A DNA stretch of 64,000 bases, taken from assembly GCF_003481985.1 (NCBI RefSeq), contig NZ_QUMD01000001.1:310001-374000 (forward strand). The letters run 5' to 3'. The position numbers were made by a program, and so were the translations under genes. Positions 9,354 to 17,189 of the stretch are shown here, piece by piece. Numbering within the stretch: the first letter of the stretch is position 1; every line of letters starts with the position of its first letter. The DNA comes from Clostridium sp. OF09-36 (lineage in GTDB: Bacteria > Bacillota > Clostridia > Lachnospirales > Lachnospiraceae). A model generated the notes under the pieces. The model did not search any database. It had not been told where the DNA came from and saw nothing but the letters and a program-made list of their open reading frames with translations.

Positions 9354-9416
9354 AATATCTTCACCTTTCCAGATAACTGTGCTAGAATGAATACACAATT
9401 TTTGAAAGGGGATATT
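9354..9416 (-). promoter_or_regulatory. Leader stem of tctC copy 2
   Basis: It has the same stem halves as at 5744-5801 (AATATC-C-CCTTTC with GAAAGG-TGAA-GATATT) but an unrelated loop. Here the upstream half overlaps the ribosome binding site (GAAAGGGG) of the divergent gene at 9422, so pairing in tctC RNA and translation of that gene use the same bases on opposite strands. Confidence 0.4.
9360..9388 (+). promoter_or_regulatory. Promoter of the membrane protein gene at 9422
   Basis: TTCACC (9360-9365), 17 bases, TAGAAT (9383-9388) with a TGC extended -10 just before it. The start codon is 34 bases downstream. Confidence 0.6.
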
Positions 9417-9421
9417 CACAA

Positions 9422-10294
9422 ATGATTTCAGAAGATCTGACACTTGTTTCGCACGCCTACCGGCGTTACCGGCTGTGCGTACTCTTCATGCTTTTTTTCC
9501 TGATTGCCACACTGGCCATGTTTTTCATCACGCGCCCGCTGGTCTTCGTTATGCTTGCCATTGCAGTGGTATTCCACCTGTTTGTGCTGCGTCCGAACCA
9601 GAAGGCTTACACCAACGCATATTCAAACGCAAACTTAAAGCTGACCGTCTGCAAAAAGCTTGGAACTGACAAGATTCTGGAAAAAGCACACCAGAACATC
9701 ACCGAGGAGACCTTAGAGCAGGCCCGCCTGATGCCGGTCCACAGTGAAAAGGGCGGTGCCCCGCTTTTTCGCTGGGAGGTAAGCGGAACTATCAAAGGTG
9801 TTCCTGTCACCCTGTGCGATGCCACCATCCCGCAGAGCTTTAAGCTCGCCGCAAAGGGCAAACCCCGTGTCCACTTCGATGCCGGTGTCTGGGCCCATAT
9901 CACACTGCCATCTGACTCCGGACTGCATTTTAGGGTACTGGATGAAACCTCGGTCCCGACCCCGATCCGCATGGAGTACTTTGCAAACAGCATCAGCTAC
10001 GAAAATGCCCCGTTAGAGGATGAGGACTTAAAGTCTCACTGCGTGCTCTACCGTCCAAAGGGAACGGACCAGCAGCCTTCCTACTCCTTCTGTAAAAGCT
10101 TAAAGTCTCTTATGAAGTACACTCCCGGATACGTTGCGGTAAGTGTCCACGGTTCTTCGATGGATGTCTTCATCCGCGGACGGTTTTTAACCCGTGCGCT
10201 TTCCCTCACAGAGAAGCCTACAGAAAAAACGATCAGCTTCGATCCATTTCCGGAGCTTTCTTACCTGGTTGATCTTGCCAGATCTGTCTCTTAA
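9422..10294 (+). CDS. Membrane protein of unknown function, antisense to the tct leader
   Basis: The 290-aa protein has two adjacent membrane helices (about residues 20-40 and 42-60) followed by a soluble domain of about 225 aa. The layout resembles DUF3137-type proteins, but I do not recognise a diagnostic motif. It starts after GAAAGGGG and has its own promoter. It sits between tctC copy 2 and the only tct-type promoter on that side, on the opposite strand. Operon copy 1 lacks this gene but keeps a trace of its ribosome binding site (AGAAAGGGGATATTC, 5787-5801), so copy 1 may have lost it. Confidence 0.75.
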   Translation: MISEDLTLVSHAYRRYRLCVLFMLFFLIATLAMFFITRPLVFVMLAIAVVFHLFVLRPNQKAYTNAYSNANLKLTVCKKLGTDKILEKAHQNITEETLEQARLMPVHSEKGGAPLFRWEVSGTIKGVPVTLCDATIPQSFKLAAKGKPRVHFDAGVWAHITLPSDSGLHFRVLDETSVPTPIRMEYFANSISYENAPLEDEDLKSHCVLYRPKGTDQQPSYSFCKSLKSLMKYTPGYVAVSVHGSSMDVFIRGRFLTRALSLTEKPTEKTISFDPFPELSYLVDLARSVS

Positions 10295-10303
10295 AAGACT
10301 AAT

Positions 10304-10351
10304 GTTACTCTGCAAATCCTGTTGCTGTTTGCGCAACGCGTGGACAGTAAC
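10304..10351. repeat. Dispersed GTTACTG repeat, copy 1
   Basis: GTTACT (10304-10309) and AGTAAC (10346-10351) form the ends of an imperfect inverted repeat containing GCGTGGACAGTAAC. The same motif (GTTACTGTNCACGC, either strand) recurs near 30235, 40473, 42263, 42317 and 49131, always between genes. Confidence 0.55.
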
Positions 10352-10469
10352 AGGTCTGACAAGATTTCTTAACACCCATCTTTACATTTTTTTAATGCCA
10401 AACAAATTTTTCTTTACGCATTTTTAATAGTTTTGCACAAATTCTTGTCATTTTATTCGGCATATTTTG

Positions 10470-10524
10470 ATTATATTGCATAATACTTTTCTCGTAAAGT
10501 ATATATTTTTTAGTTTTCTCTAAA
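10470..10524 (-). promoter_or_regulatory. LysR-controlled promoter, site B, pointing toward tctCBA copy 2
   Basis: On the minus strand: box TTTAGAGAAAACTAAA (10509-10524), 10 bases, TTTACG (10493-10498), 17 bases, consensus TATAAT (10470-10475). It is almost identical to site A, which drives tct copy 1. The nearest minus-strand gene is tctC at 9323, so the leader would be about 1.1 kb and antisense to 9422-10294. It lies next to the LysR gene at 10675, in the usual divergent arrangement. Confidence 0.75.
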
Positions 10525-10674
10525 TTTTTCTTATATTAAATTGTCACAGCAGGTTTCCTGTGCTATAATTCCTATTGAAAATATTTCCCATCACGGTCCA
10601 CGCATGCGTGCCCGGCAATACCTTCCGAAAAAATAGAAGCATCAGGCAGAGCCTGTCTGATATGGAGATTTCAT

Positions 10675-11583
10675 ATGGATTTAAAACAGATTGAATATAT
10701 TTTAAAGATTGCAGAAGAAAACAACATTACCCATGCAGCAGAAAAGCTGTTCATCACACAGCCCGCGTTAAACCAGCAGCTCTTAAAGCTGGAAAAAGAG
10801 CTTGGCACCCCGCTGTTTCACCGTTCCCGCTCAAACTGGAGGCTAACCGAAGCAGGGGAGATCTATGTAAAGAACGCAAAACAGATCCTGCAGATCAAGA
10901 AAAATACCTACGAGCAGATCCGGGATGTGGCTAACCGGCAGAAAGGCATGCTCTCGATCGGCTTTACGCCGGGACGCGGCGTTGCCATTTTCGGAAATGT
11001 CTACCCGATCTTCCACCGGGAATTCCCGGAGATCACAGTTGTCCCAGTCGAAAAGCGGGTAAAGGAAATGCAGACCATGATTGCCGGGGACCAGCTCGAT
11101 GTGGCCTTCATGACGTTAAACGAATACGACCGCACCAAGGACAACTACATCAACCTCTCCAGCGAGGAGATCCTTCTGGCTGTCCCGGACGGACACCCAA
11201 TCTGCCAGTCAGCTGTTCCCTGTGCCGGACACCCATGGCCGGTCCTCGATCTAAGCCTGCTCAAATACGAGCCATTTGTGCTCATGGACAAGAAATCCAC
11301 CATGTGGAGCCTGGTCGAGCATATTTTCCAGGAATCCGGGTTTGAGCCGAATATCTTATTCGAAACCCAGAACAACAACACCATTCTCACTATGATCCGT
11401 GCGAGGATCTGCTGCGGTCTCATTCCGGCCTACTACGTTCAGGGAGACCTAAGCGGCATTTCCATCTTTTCCATGCCGTCACACCCCTGCTGGCAGATTG
11501 CCGCAAGCTATAAAAAAGGGCGCTACTTAAGCCAGGCGGCCCAGCGCTTTATCGAGATTGCAAAAACCTTTTATATCTGTTAG
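10675..11583 (+). CDS. LysR-type transcriptional regulator (3), likely regulator of the sugar-acid promoters
   Basis: The 302-aa protein has the LysR HTH at residues 1-60 and a full effector domain. Its first 65 residues are almost identical to those of the LysR at 29035 (AAEKLFITQPALNQQLLKLE against AAEKLFITQSALNQQLLKLE), so both should read the same operator. Each lies beside a copy of the TTTAGAGAANNCTAAA promoter module. I infer control of tctCBA, the dehydrogenase at 11791 and perhaps gudD and gntP. The effector domains are more divergent, so the two may answer to different acids. Confidence 0.93.
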   Translation: MDLKQIEYILKIAEENNITHAAEKLFITQPALNQQLLKLEKELGTPLFHRSRSNWRLTEAGEIYVKNAKQILQIKKNTYEQIRDVANRQKGMLSIGFTPGRGVAIFGNVYPIFHREFPEITVVPVEKRVKEMQTMIAGDQLDVAFMTLNEYDRTKDNYINLSSEEILLAVPDGHPICQSAVPCAGHPWPVLDLSLLKYEPFVLMDKKSTMWSLVEHIFQESGFEPNILFETQNNNTILTMIRARICCGLIPAYYVQGDLSGISIFSMPSHPCWQIAASYKKGRYLSQAAQRFIEIAKTFYIC

Positions 11584-11612
11584 TACGGCACCAGTTAATG
11601 TCACATTTATCG

Positions 11613-11648
11613 ATTTTGTATCATTTGTAAATTTTGTATCATTTGTAA
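11613..11648. repeat. Two tandem copies of an 18-bp repeat
   Basis: ATTTTGTATCATTTGTAA occurs twice head to tail directly before the terminator after the LysR gene. I see no other role. Confidence 0.7.
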
Positions 11649-11692
11649 AAAAAGATGGGACCACCACATCATATGGCAGTCCCATCTTTTTT
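11648..11692. terminator. Bidirectional terminator
   Basis: AAAAGATGGGAC pairs with GTCCCATCTTTT, with A and T runs on each side. It lies between the converging LysR (3) and dehydrogenase genes. Confidence 0.85.
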
Positions 11693-11790
11693 CATTTCTT
11701 ATTCGATTACTTATTACATGCGCTGTTTTTCTCTGCATCTCGTTGCCGTTTCCCAGCGCAGCGTTCCTTTTTTATTTTGCAGAATAGGAA

Positions 11791-12879
11791 TTAGCGCATC
11801 TGGCGCATTGCCTCGTGCAGGCATGCATAGCTCTCCTCGCTCTTCTCAACATACGGGGAGTCGATCAGGTAATCCTCAAGAATCTTTAAGTTCTCATCGG
11901 TACTCTCTACGCCGAGCTCATCGAAGGTCAGCGGCATATCCATGGACTTCATGTAAGCCTTTAACTGGTCCTTCTCCTCGATCAGATGATTGTAGTACAG
12001 CTGTGCAAACAGGCCAACTGCAACGATCTCGCCGTGAAGTGCCTTCTTTGCCTCCTGGGTGAAGAAGGTACGGGTTCCATCGTAGATCATGTGAGCCAGG
12101 GCAGACTGGCTGAAGCTCTTGGTGATGTTTGCGATGACACCGGTCACTGCGATATTCACGAAAGCAACCTCCTCTAAGATCTTGGTTACTTTATGCTGGC
12201 GGTTGTCCTCGATCGCCTGCTGGCCATATTTTTCCAGAACCTCATAAGTATTCTCAGCCATCTTGAATGCCATGTACAGATCGTATGGGTTGTCCTCCAG
12301 TCTCATAACCGGCTTTCCGTTCTGGATCTCGATCCGTTTTGCCATTGCATCCAGGATACCTGCTGCATTGTAGCGGATTGGGCACTGCGCGATCACATCC
12401 ATATCAACCAGGACTGCATCGATCTCATGCTCATATCTCCAGCAGTTCTTCTTTGCGCCTTCCGGTGTGTACATAACGCTCATCGTGGTGAACGGTGCGC
12501 AGGTAGACATGGAAGTCGGGATATTGACTACGCCGAGACCTGCAGACTCACCAACAGCCTTTGCAAAGTCCATGATCTTGCCGCCGCCGATGCCGACAAC
12601 CTCATCACAGCCCGCTGCAAGAGCCTTATCTCCGTACTCTTTTGCGCCCTCGTAGCTGCATGCTCCCTCGTAAATCTCGACTACGTATTCCAAACCTGCT
12701 TTCTCAAATCCCGGGATCAGGCGCTCTTTGACTGCTGCAAATGCACGCGGACCTGCAACGATATAAGCTTTTTTACCAAAACGCTTTACTTCCTCGCCGC
12801 ACTGCTCTAAGAGCCCCTGCTCCTGACGGTATCTTCCTGCTCCAAATTTGATTGCGGTATCTAATACGATTTTTTCCAT
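11791..12879 (-). CDS. Iron-containing alcohol dehydrogenase, glycerol dehydrogenase-like
   Basis: The 362-aa protein is of the group III (GldA-like) dehydrogenase length. The dinucleotide loop GIGGGKIMD (about 97-104) and PTSMSTCAP (121-129) are present. Likely metal ligands are the Asp in GILDAMAKR (about 177) and the His residues in SALAHMIYDG and ALHGEIVAVG. It should oxidise an alcohol or hydroxyacid with NAD(P). It carries the sugar-acid promoter module (site C), which groups it with tct, gudD and gntP rather than with glycerol use. I do not assign gldA because the substrate is open. Confidence 0.88.
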   Translation of the reverse strand: MEKIVLDTAIKFGAGRYRQEQGLLEQCGEEVKRFGKKAYIVAGPRAFAAVKERLIPGFEKAGLEYVVEIYEGACSYEGAKEYGDKALAAGCDEVVGIGGGKIMDFAKAVGESAGLGVVNIPTSMSTCAPFTTMSVMYTPEGAKKNCWRYEHEIDAVLVDMDVIAQCPIRYNAAGILDAMAKRIEIQNGKPVMRLEDNPYDLYMAFKMAENTYEVLEKYGQQAIEDNRQHKVTKILEEVAFVNIAVTGVIANITKSFSQSALAHMIYDGTRTFFTQEAKKALHGEIVAVGLFAQLYYNHLIEEKDQLKAYMKSMDMPLTFDELGVESTDENLKILEDYLIDSPYVEKSEESYACLHEAMRQMR

Positions 12880-12930
12880 TTTCCTCTACCCCTGTCTTTT
12901 TGTTTTGTAATACTTTTTGTTTCTGGCTTC

Positions 12931-12985
12931 ATTATAGCGTCCGGCGTACTATAAGTAAAACTCATAGTTTTTAGAATTCTCTAAA
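12931..12985 (-). promoter_or_regulatory. LysR-controlled promoter of the dehydrogenase (site C)
   Basis: On the minus strand: box TTTAGAGAATTCTAAA (12970-12985), 10 bases, TTTACT (12954-12959), 17 bases, TATAAT (12931-12936). The box is a perfect inverted repeat TTTAG-N6-CTAAA. Confidence 0.75.
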
Positions 12986-13002
12986 TAATTCTTTGTCAGC
13001 AC

Positions 13003-13034
13003 AAAAAGGAGACCCTGCTTTCGCAGAATCTCCT
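13003..13034 (-). terminator. Terminator of the LarA-like gene
   Basis: On the minus strand, AGGAGATTCTGC pairs with GCAGGGTCTCCT around GAAA, followed by TTTTTGT. This is a standard intrinsic terminator about 90 bases past the stop. Confidence 0.8.
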
Positions 13035-13122
13035 CAGTTTTACTGTGTGTCACTGACAATTTACAGCTATTTTCTGCCCTCGCACAGTTACAGGCAATTC
13101 TATTTTCTATCAGCCGTATGCC

Positions 13123-14439
13123 TTAGCCCAGCCCAACCGGGGTAATGACATTGCCGTTCTCATCGAACTCCAGCGGCTTCGGCTCGTCCAGAGCCTCTAC
13201 GCCCGGGTACTTGCCATTCTTAACATCCTCGTAGTAGGACTCAGACAGCATGATCTCACCAATATGAAGGCTGTTTGCGATACGCACCATTCTTGCGTGT
13301 TCGCGGTCGATCTTGTTGCAGGTGCGCACACAGATCTGCATTGCCTCTTTATCGTTGGCAACGATGCATGGAATCCGCGCGGATGCCAGTACGGTACTGG
13401 TAATGCAGTTCGGATACATCTTCTCGACATCCATCTCATCGAAGATCTTCTTGGTGATGGCAGAAGCCAGGCCGCAGCCCAGTGCGTTTCCGTGAGACTC
13501 CTCACTTAAATTCAGGAAGCAGGTACGCTGAACCTTGATACCACCGGTTGCGTATGGGGTAGAGAAGGTTCCGGTGATGTTCGGGTCTACACCGGTGCCG
13601 CTGAAGTTCTTGCCAACCTCATCGACTACCAGGACATCGGTCTCCTCCACGATCAGCTTCGGCATGTTGGAGAACGCGAATTTTAACAGTTCCGGTTCTC
13701 TTGTCATGATATCCTTGGCCAGGATTGCCTCGATCTTGCAGGTCTCATCGTATGCATTCTCGATGCACGGGATCGCAAACAGAATCTTTGCCTTTTCCAG
13801 AACCACCTTTGCCATGGTCGGGATGTTCTTGGAGATAACATCCATACCATCGGTATGTACCAGGGAAGCGCCCTTCTGCTTACCAAGGCCTACCGTCATC
13901 ATCTTGCAAGGGCCGCTCTCGTAAGGACCACGGAATGCGTTGTGCGGTTTCAGTCTGCAGGAAACAATGATACCGTCTGCCTCATAAGCATTCTTATCTA
14001 AGTAAACGGTTCTTCCGCGCTCGGAAACACCAAGCTCCACTACCTCCATGGAAGACTTGATCGGGCAGCCCATGGTCTCCGGGGTGATGTTGTAGCCTGC
14101 CAGGATTTCTAACTGTCCCTCTGCGGTTGCGCCGCCGTGACTTCCCATAGCCGGAACGATAAACGGATGTGCTCCCTTTGCCTTTACAAAGTCAACGATT
14201 GCCTTTGTGATAATGTCTACGTTGCGGATTCCGCGGCTTCCTGCGGTAATGGCGATCTCCATCCCCGGTTTGATCAGGGAAGAAAACTGCTCCTGCCCCA
14301 TCTCGCGGTTTACCACTGCCGGAATATCCTCCGGGCGGATGAAATCACGCGGGAATGTCTGTCTTGCGTGGAACATTTTCGGAATGCTCACATCGCGCAG
14401 TAACTCAGAAACCTTGCCGTTTGACTGAATCTCTTTCAT
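13123..14439 (-). CDS. LarA-family protein (nickel-dependent hydroxyacid racemase/epimerase-like, DUF2088)
   Basis: The 438-aa protein has the LarA fold signatures: ITAGSRGIRN (64-73), PAMGSHGGATAEGQ (96-109) and KPHNAFRG (164-171). H166, K179 and H195 are placed like the H174, K184 and H200 that hold the nickel-pincer cofactor in lactate racemase. LarA relatives interconvert 2-hydroxyacid stereoisomers. The cofactor-making larB, larC and larE genes are not in this window. It lies between an iron-type dehydrogenase and a divergent LysR gene, which fits an inversion step before oxidation. The true substrate cannot be read from sequence. Confidence 0.82.
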   Translation of the reverse strand: MKEIQSNGKVSELLRDVSIPKMFHARQTFPRDFIRPEDIPAVVNREMGQEQFSSLIKPGMEIAITAGSRGIRNVDIITKAIVDFVKAKGAHPFIVPAMGSHGGATAEGQLEILAGYNITPETMGCPIKSSMEVVELGVSERGRTVYLDKNAYEADGIIVSCRLKPHNAFRGPYESGPCKMMTVGLGKQKGASLVHTDGMDVISKNIPTMAKVVLEKAKILFAIPCIENAYDETCKIEAILAKDIMTREPELLKFAFSNMPKLIVEETDVLVVDEVGKNFSGTGVDPNITGTFSTPYATGGIKVQRTCFLNLSEESHGNALGCGLASAITKKIFDEMDVEKMYPNCITSTVLASARIPCIVANDKEAMQICVRTCNKIDREHARMVRIANSLHIGEIMLSESYYEDVKNGKYPGVEALDEPKPLEFDENGNVITPVGLG

Positions 14440-14498
14440 AGTACCCTCCTAATTTATAAAAAACACTTGTGACAGTTCTTATTTTTTCTGATACGTTT

Positions 14499-14527
14499 AT
14501 CATATCAGCCCTATATAAGAAAGTAAA
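14499..14527 (-). promoter_or_regulatory. Promoter of the LarA-like gene
   Basis: On the minus strand: TTTACT (14522-14527), 17 bases, TATGAT (14499-14504). The core matches the sugar-acid promoters, but no TTTAGAGAANNCTAAA box lies 10 bases upstream, so regulation is probably by the divergent LysR at 14652 through another site. Confidence 0.6.
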
Positions 14528-14651
14528 TTTAAACCTTCTTGTGTTTTATTTAGTTAATCTTAATGTAAATCTTGCCTGCCGTCGTAAATCCGATTATACT
14601 GAAACTATCCATTTCGCATATCATTCCATACAGAAAGGAGTCCTGATTCTC

Positions 14652-15584
14652 ATGAACCTCAAGGAAATCGAATATATCGTCACCATTGCCGAAGAACAGA
14701 AACTGAACCGGGCCGCGGAAAAACTCTTTGTTACTCCATCCGCCCTGACCCAGCAGGTGGCAAACCTGGAACGGGAAATCGGCGCTCCGCTCTTCTACCG
14801 TTCCCGCAATGGCTGGACCCCCACAGAAGCCGGCAACGTCTACCTGACATCTGCCCGGGAAATCTTACAGATCCGCCGCGAAACCGACAAACGGCTTCAG
14901 GATCTGGTAAACGCGCACCGCGGCACGCTCACCGTAGGCATCACTTCGGAGCACGGAAGCACGATGTTCACCCATATCTACCCGCTGTTTCACCAGGACT
15001 ACCCGGAAGTCACCATCAGCATTTATGAGAACAGCGTCCGTGACCAGCAGCAGATGCTGCGAAACGGAGAACTGGATCTTGCGTTTCTCACCCTATCCGA
15101 AGACCAACGCACCGATGACATTTATACACCGTTGGCAAAAGAAGAACTCCTTCTGGCCGTCCCCGCCTCACATCCGGCCTGCCGGTACGCCCGTGAAACA
15201 GAAAAGAGCCGCTATGCAGAACTCGATCTTTCCCTTCTGCAAAGCGACCCCTTCGCCATGATGTACAAGCAGTCCACAATGTTTCGCATGCTGGCAAATC
15301 ACTTTGAGACATGCGGCTTCTCCCCAAGAACCCTGTTCTATACCCAGCGTTCCGTCAATGCCCTGGAAATGGTCTCCGCCAACATCTGCTGCACCGTGGT
15401 CCCTGCGTTTTTCGCCGCCGGTGCCCACCGCAGCACCTTTGAAAATGTGGCATTCTTCTCCATACCCTCACATCCGGTCTGGGACGTCACCGTCAGCTGC
15501 AAGCGGGGCAGCTACTTAACCGATGCCGCCCACGCCTTTATCAAGCTGGCAAAAGAATACTGGGGGGCACTGGAACTGCGCTGA
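14652..15584 (+). CDS. LysR-type transcriptional regulator (4)
   Basis: The 310-aa LysR protein has an HTH at residues 1-60 (RAAEKLFVTPSALTQQVANL) and an effector domain. I use the ATG at 14652 because it matches the family N-terminus and follows AAAGGAG. The open frame reaches 61 codons further up but has no matching sequence. It is divergent from the LarA-like gene, which is the likely target. The HTH differs from the pair at 10675 and 29035. Confidence 0.92.
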   Translation: MNLKEIEYIVTIAEEQKLNRAAEKLFVTPSALTQQVANLEREIGAPLFYRSRNGWTPTEAGNVYLTSAREILQIRRETDKRLQDLVNAHRGTLTVGITSEHGSTMFTHIYPLFHQDYPEVTISIYENSVRDQQQMLRNGELDLAFLTLSEDQRTDDIYTPLAKEELLLAVPASHPACRYARETEKSRYAELDLSLLQSDPFAMMYKQSTMFRMLANHFETCGFSPRTLFYTQRSVNALEMVSANICCTVVPAFFAAGAHRSTFENVAFFSIPSHPVWDVTVSCKRGSYLTDAAHAFIKLAKEYWGALELR

Positions 15585-15621
15585 GGCAATTACCGCGCAA
15601 GCCGATATCCCGGACTTCATC

Positions 15622-15659
15622 CACCGCAGGGCCTTTCTTTGGCTTCTAGGCCTGCGGTG
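15622..15659 (-). terminator. Hairpin at the convergent gene ends
   Basis: CACCGCAGGGCC pairs with GGCCTGCGGTG around TTTCTTTGGCTTCTA. It overlaps the last codons of the gene at 15646. There is no T-run on either side, so termination is possible but not certain. Confidence 0.4.
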
Positions 15660-16884
15660 CCTCCATAAGTTCCCCGCGCATATATTTGTCCATCGCGTCA
15701 GCCACCATCTTGGCATAAGCCGTTGCCTGTACCACGGTCTTGGCACCCAGCACGACATCACCTGCCGCGAAAATGCCCGGATGCGTGGTCTCGCCAAAAC
15801 TGTTGGTCACCAGAAGTCCATTCTCGGATGCTTTCAAGCCCTCAGTGGTATTGACCAGCTTGCTCTTCGGTCCCTGGCTGATGGAGATGATCACGCTGTC
15901 CGCATGAACCTGAACCGGCGTCGCATCTACGCCGGTCTGTTTGCCTTCTTCATCAAATAATACCTTTTTAAACACCGGACCGTCATCATTGATTTCTACC
16001 GGCTGCCAGCCAAACGCAAGCTGCGCGCCGTCTAACTTTGCGTAAGCCGTCTCGTCTTCGCTTGCCTGACTGGTCAGTCCGCGCGCATACAATGTTACGC
16101 GGCGGCTTCCTTTTCGAAGCGCGGTTCTCGCCACATCCATGGCAGAGTTTCCCATGCCAATGATTGCCACGCTGTCTCCCAGTTCATAAGAATCCGGGTT
16201 TGCCAGATAATCAATCGCAAAATGCACATGTCCCAGAGACTCTCCCTTGATACCCAGAGTCTTCGGTCTCCACACACCGGTACCAATGAAAATACTCTGA
16301 TAACCGTCACGGAACAGATCCTTGATCTCCAATGCTCCGCCAATGGTGGTGTTCGGACGAATCTTAATGCCGATCTCACGAAGCTTTGTTTTATAACGCT
16401 CCAGGATCGACTTTGGAAGACGGAATGCCGGAATACCATACTGCAGCACACCGCCAATCTTATCTCTGGAATCAAAGATCGTCACGCCATATCCCTTTTT
16501 TGCCAGCAAGATCGCAATCGTAATTCCTGCAGGACCTGCGCCAATAACTGCCACTTTCTTGCCATTCTTCGGCTGGCACGGAATCTGCATTTTATCAAAA
16601 TAAGTATCGGAAACATAATTTTCAATGCTGCTGATGTGTACCGGCTCGCCTTTGCGTCCCAGAACACAATGTCCCTCACACTGGTTTCCATGGTTACACA
16701 CCAGGGAACAGATCATGGACATCGGGTTATTCTCAAACAGCATCTCCCCGGCCTCATTTAAGTTTCCTTCTTTAAACGCCTTGATCATCATCGGGATCGG
16801 GGTATGGATCGGACATCCCTGCATACACATCGGTTTCTTACAATTCAGACAACGGTTTGCTTCATTAATTACATGTACTGCCAT
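15646..16884 (-). CDS. GltD-like NAD(P)H/FAD oxidoreductase with N-terminal Fe-S cluster domain
   Basis: The 412-aa protein matches the glutamate synthase small-subunit family. Two cysteine sets (C12, C15, C20, C24 and C59, C63, C69, C73) should hold [4Fe-4S] clusters. An FAD site follows (VIGAGPAG, 113-120), then a second nucleotide site (IGMGNSAMD near 240). Members of this family pass electrons between NAD(P)H and a partner enzyme. No large glutamate synthase subunit is nearby, so the partner is unknown and a role in this catabolic region is possible. It has its own promoter at 16970. Confidence 0.85.
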   Translation of the reverse strand: MAVHVINEANRCLNCKKPMCMQGCPIHTPIPMMIKAFKEGNLNEAGEMLFENNPMSMICSLVCNHGNQCEGHCVLGRKGEPVHISSIENYVSDTYFDKMQIPCQPKNGKKVAVIGAGPAGITIAILLAKKGYGVTIFDSRDKIGGVLQYGIPAFRLPKSILERYKTKLREIGIKIRPNTTIGGALEIKDLFRDGYQSIFIGTGVWRPKTLGIKGESLGHVHFAIDYLANPDSYELGDSVAIIGMGNSAMDVARTALRKGSRRVTLYARGLTSQASEDETAYAKLDGAQLAFGWQPVEINDDGPVFKKVLFDEEGKQTGVDATPVQVHADSVIISISQGPKSKLVNTTEGLKASENGLLVTNSFGETTHPGIFAAGDVVLGAKTVVQATAYAKMVADAMDKYMRGELMEAPQA

Positions 16885-16969
16885 AACATTCTCTCCCTTT
16901 CATCTTGACCAGTAATCAGACAACTGGCCTGTTTTTCATTTTTATACTCATGTTCTCAACTTCAGTCTT

Positions 16970-16998
16970 ATTCTACACCTACTGTATTCTGTATACAA
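16970..16998 (-). promoter_or_regulatory. Promoter of the GltD-like gene
   Basis: On the minus strand: TTGTAT (16993-16998), 17 bases, TAGAAT (16970-16975), about 85 bases before the start codon. Confidence 0.5.
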
Positions 16999-17070
16999 GT
17001 TAAGTTAAAAAGGCATCAAGTATTTTTGAATTTCGTACAATGTGCAGAATTCCTATGCCGGGAATGCACG

Positions 17071-17110
17071 AAAAAATGGCCTGAAACCGTTGGTTCCAGA
17101 CCATTTTTTC
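17071..17110. terminator. Terminator hairpin after the secreted esterase gene
   Basis: AAAAAATGGCCTGAAACC pairs imperfectly with GGTTCCAGACCATTTTTT, with A and T runs flanking both sides, so it can act in both directions. Confidence 0.75.
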
Positions 17111-17189
17111 TAATTTGCAACAGAATTTTTCAGCTGTTAATTAACAAACAGATTCCTTCTCCATCTATCTCCCAAAGAAACACTTCGTT

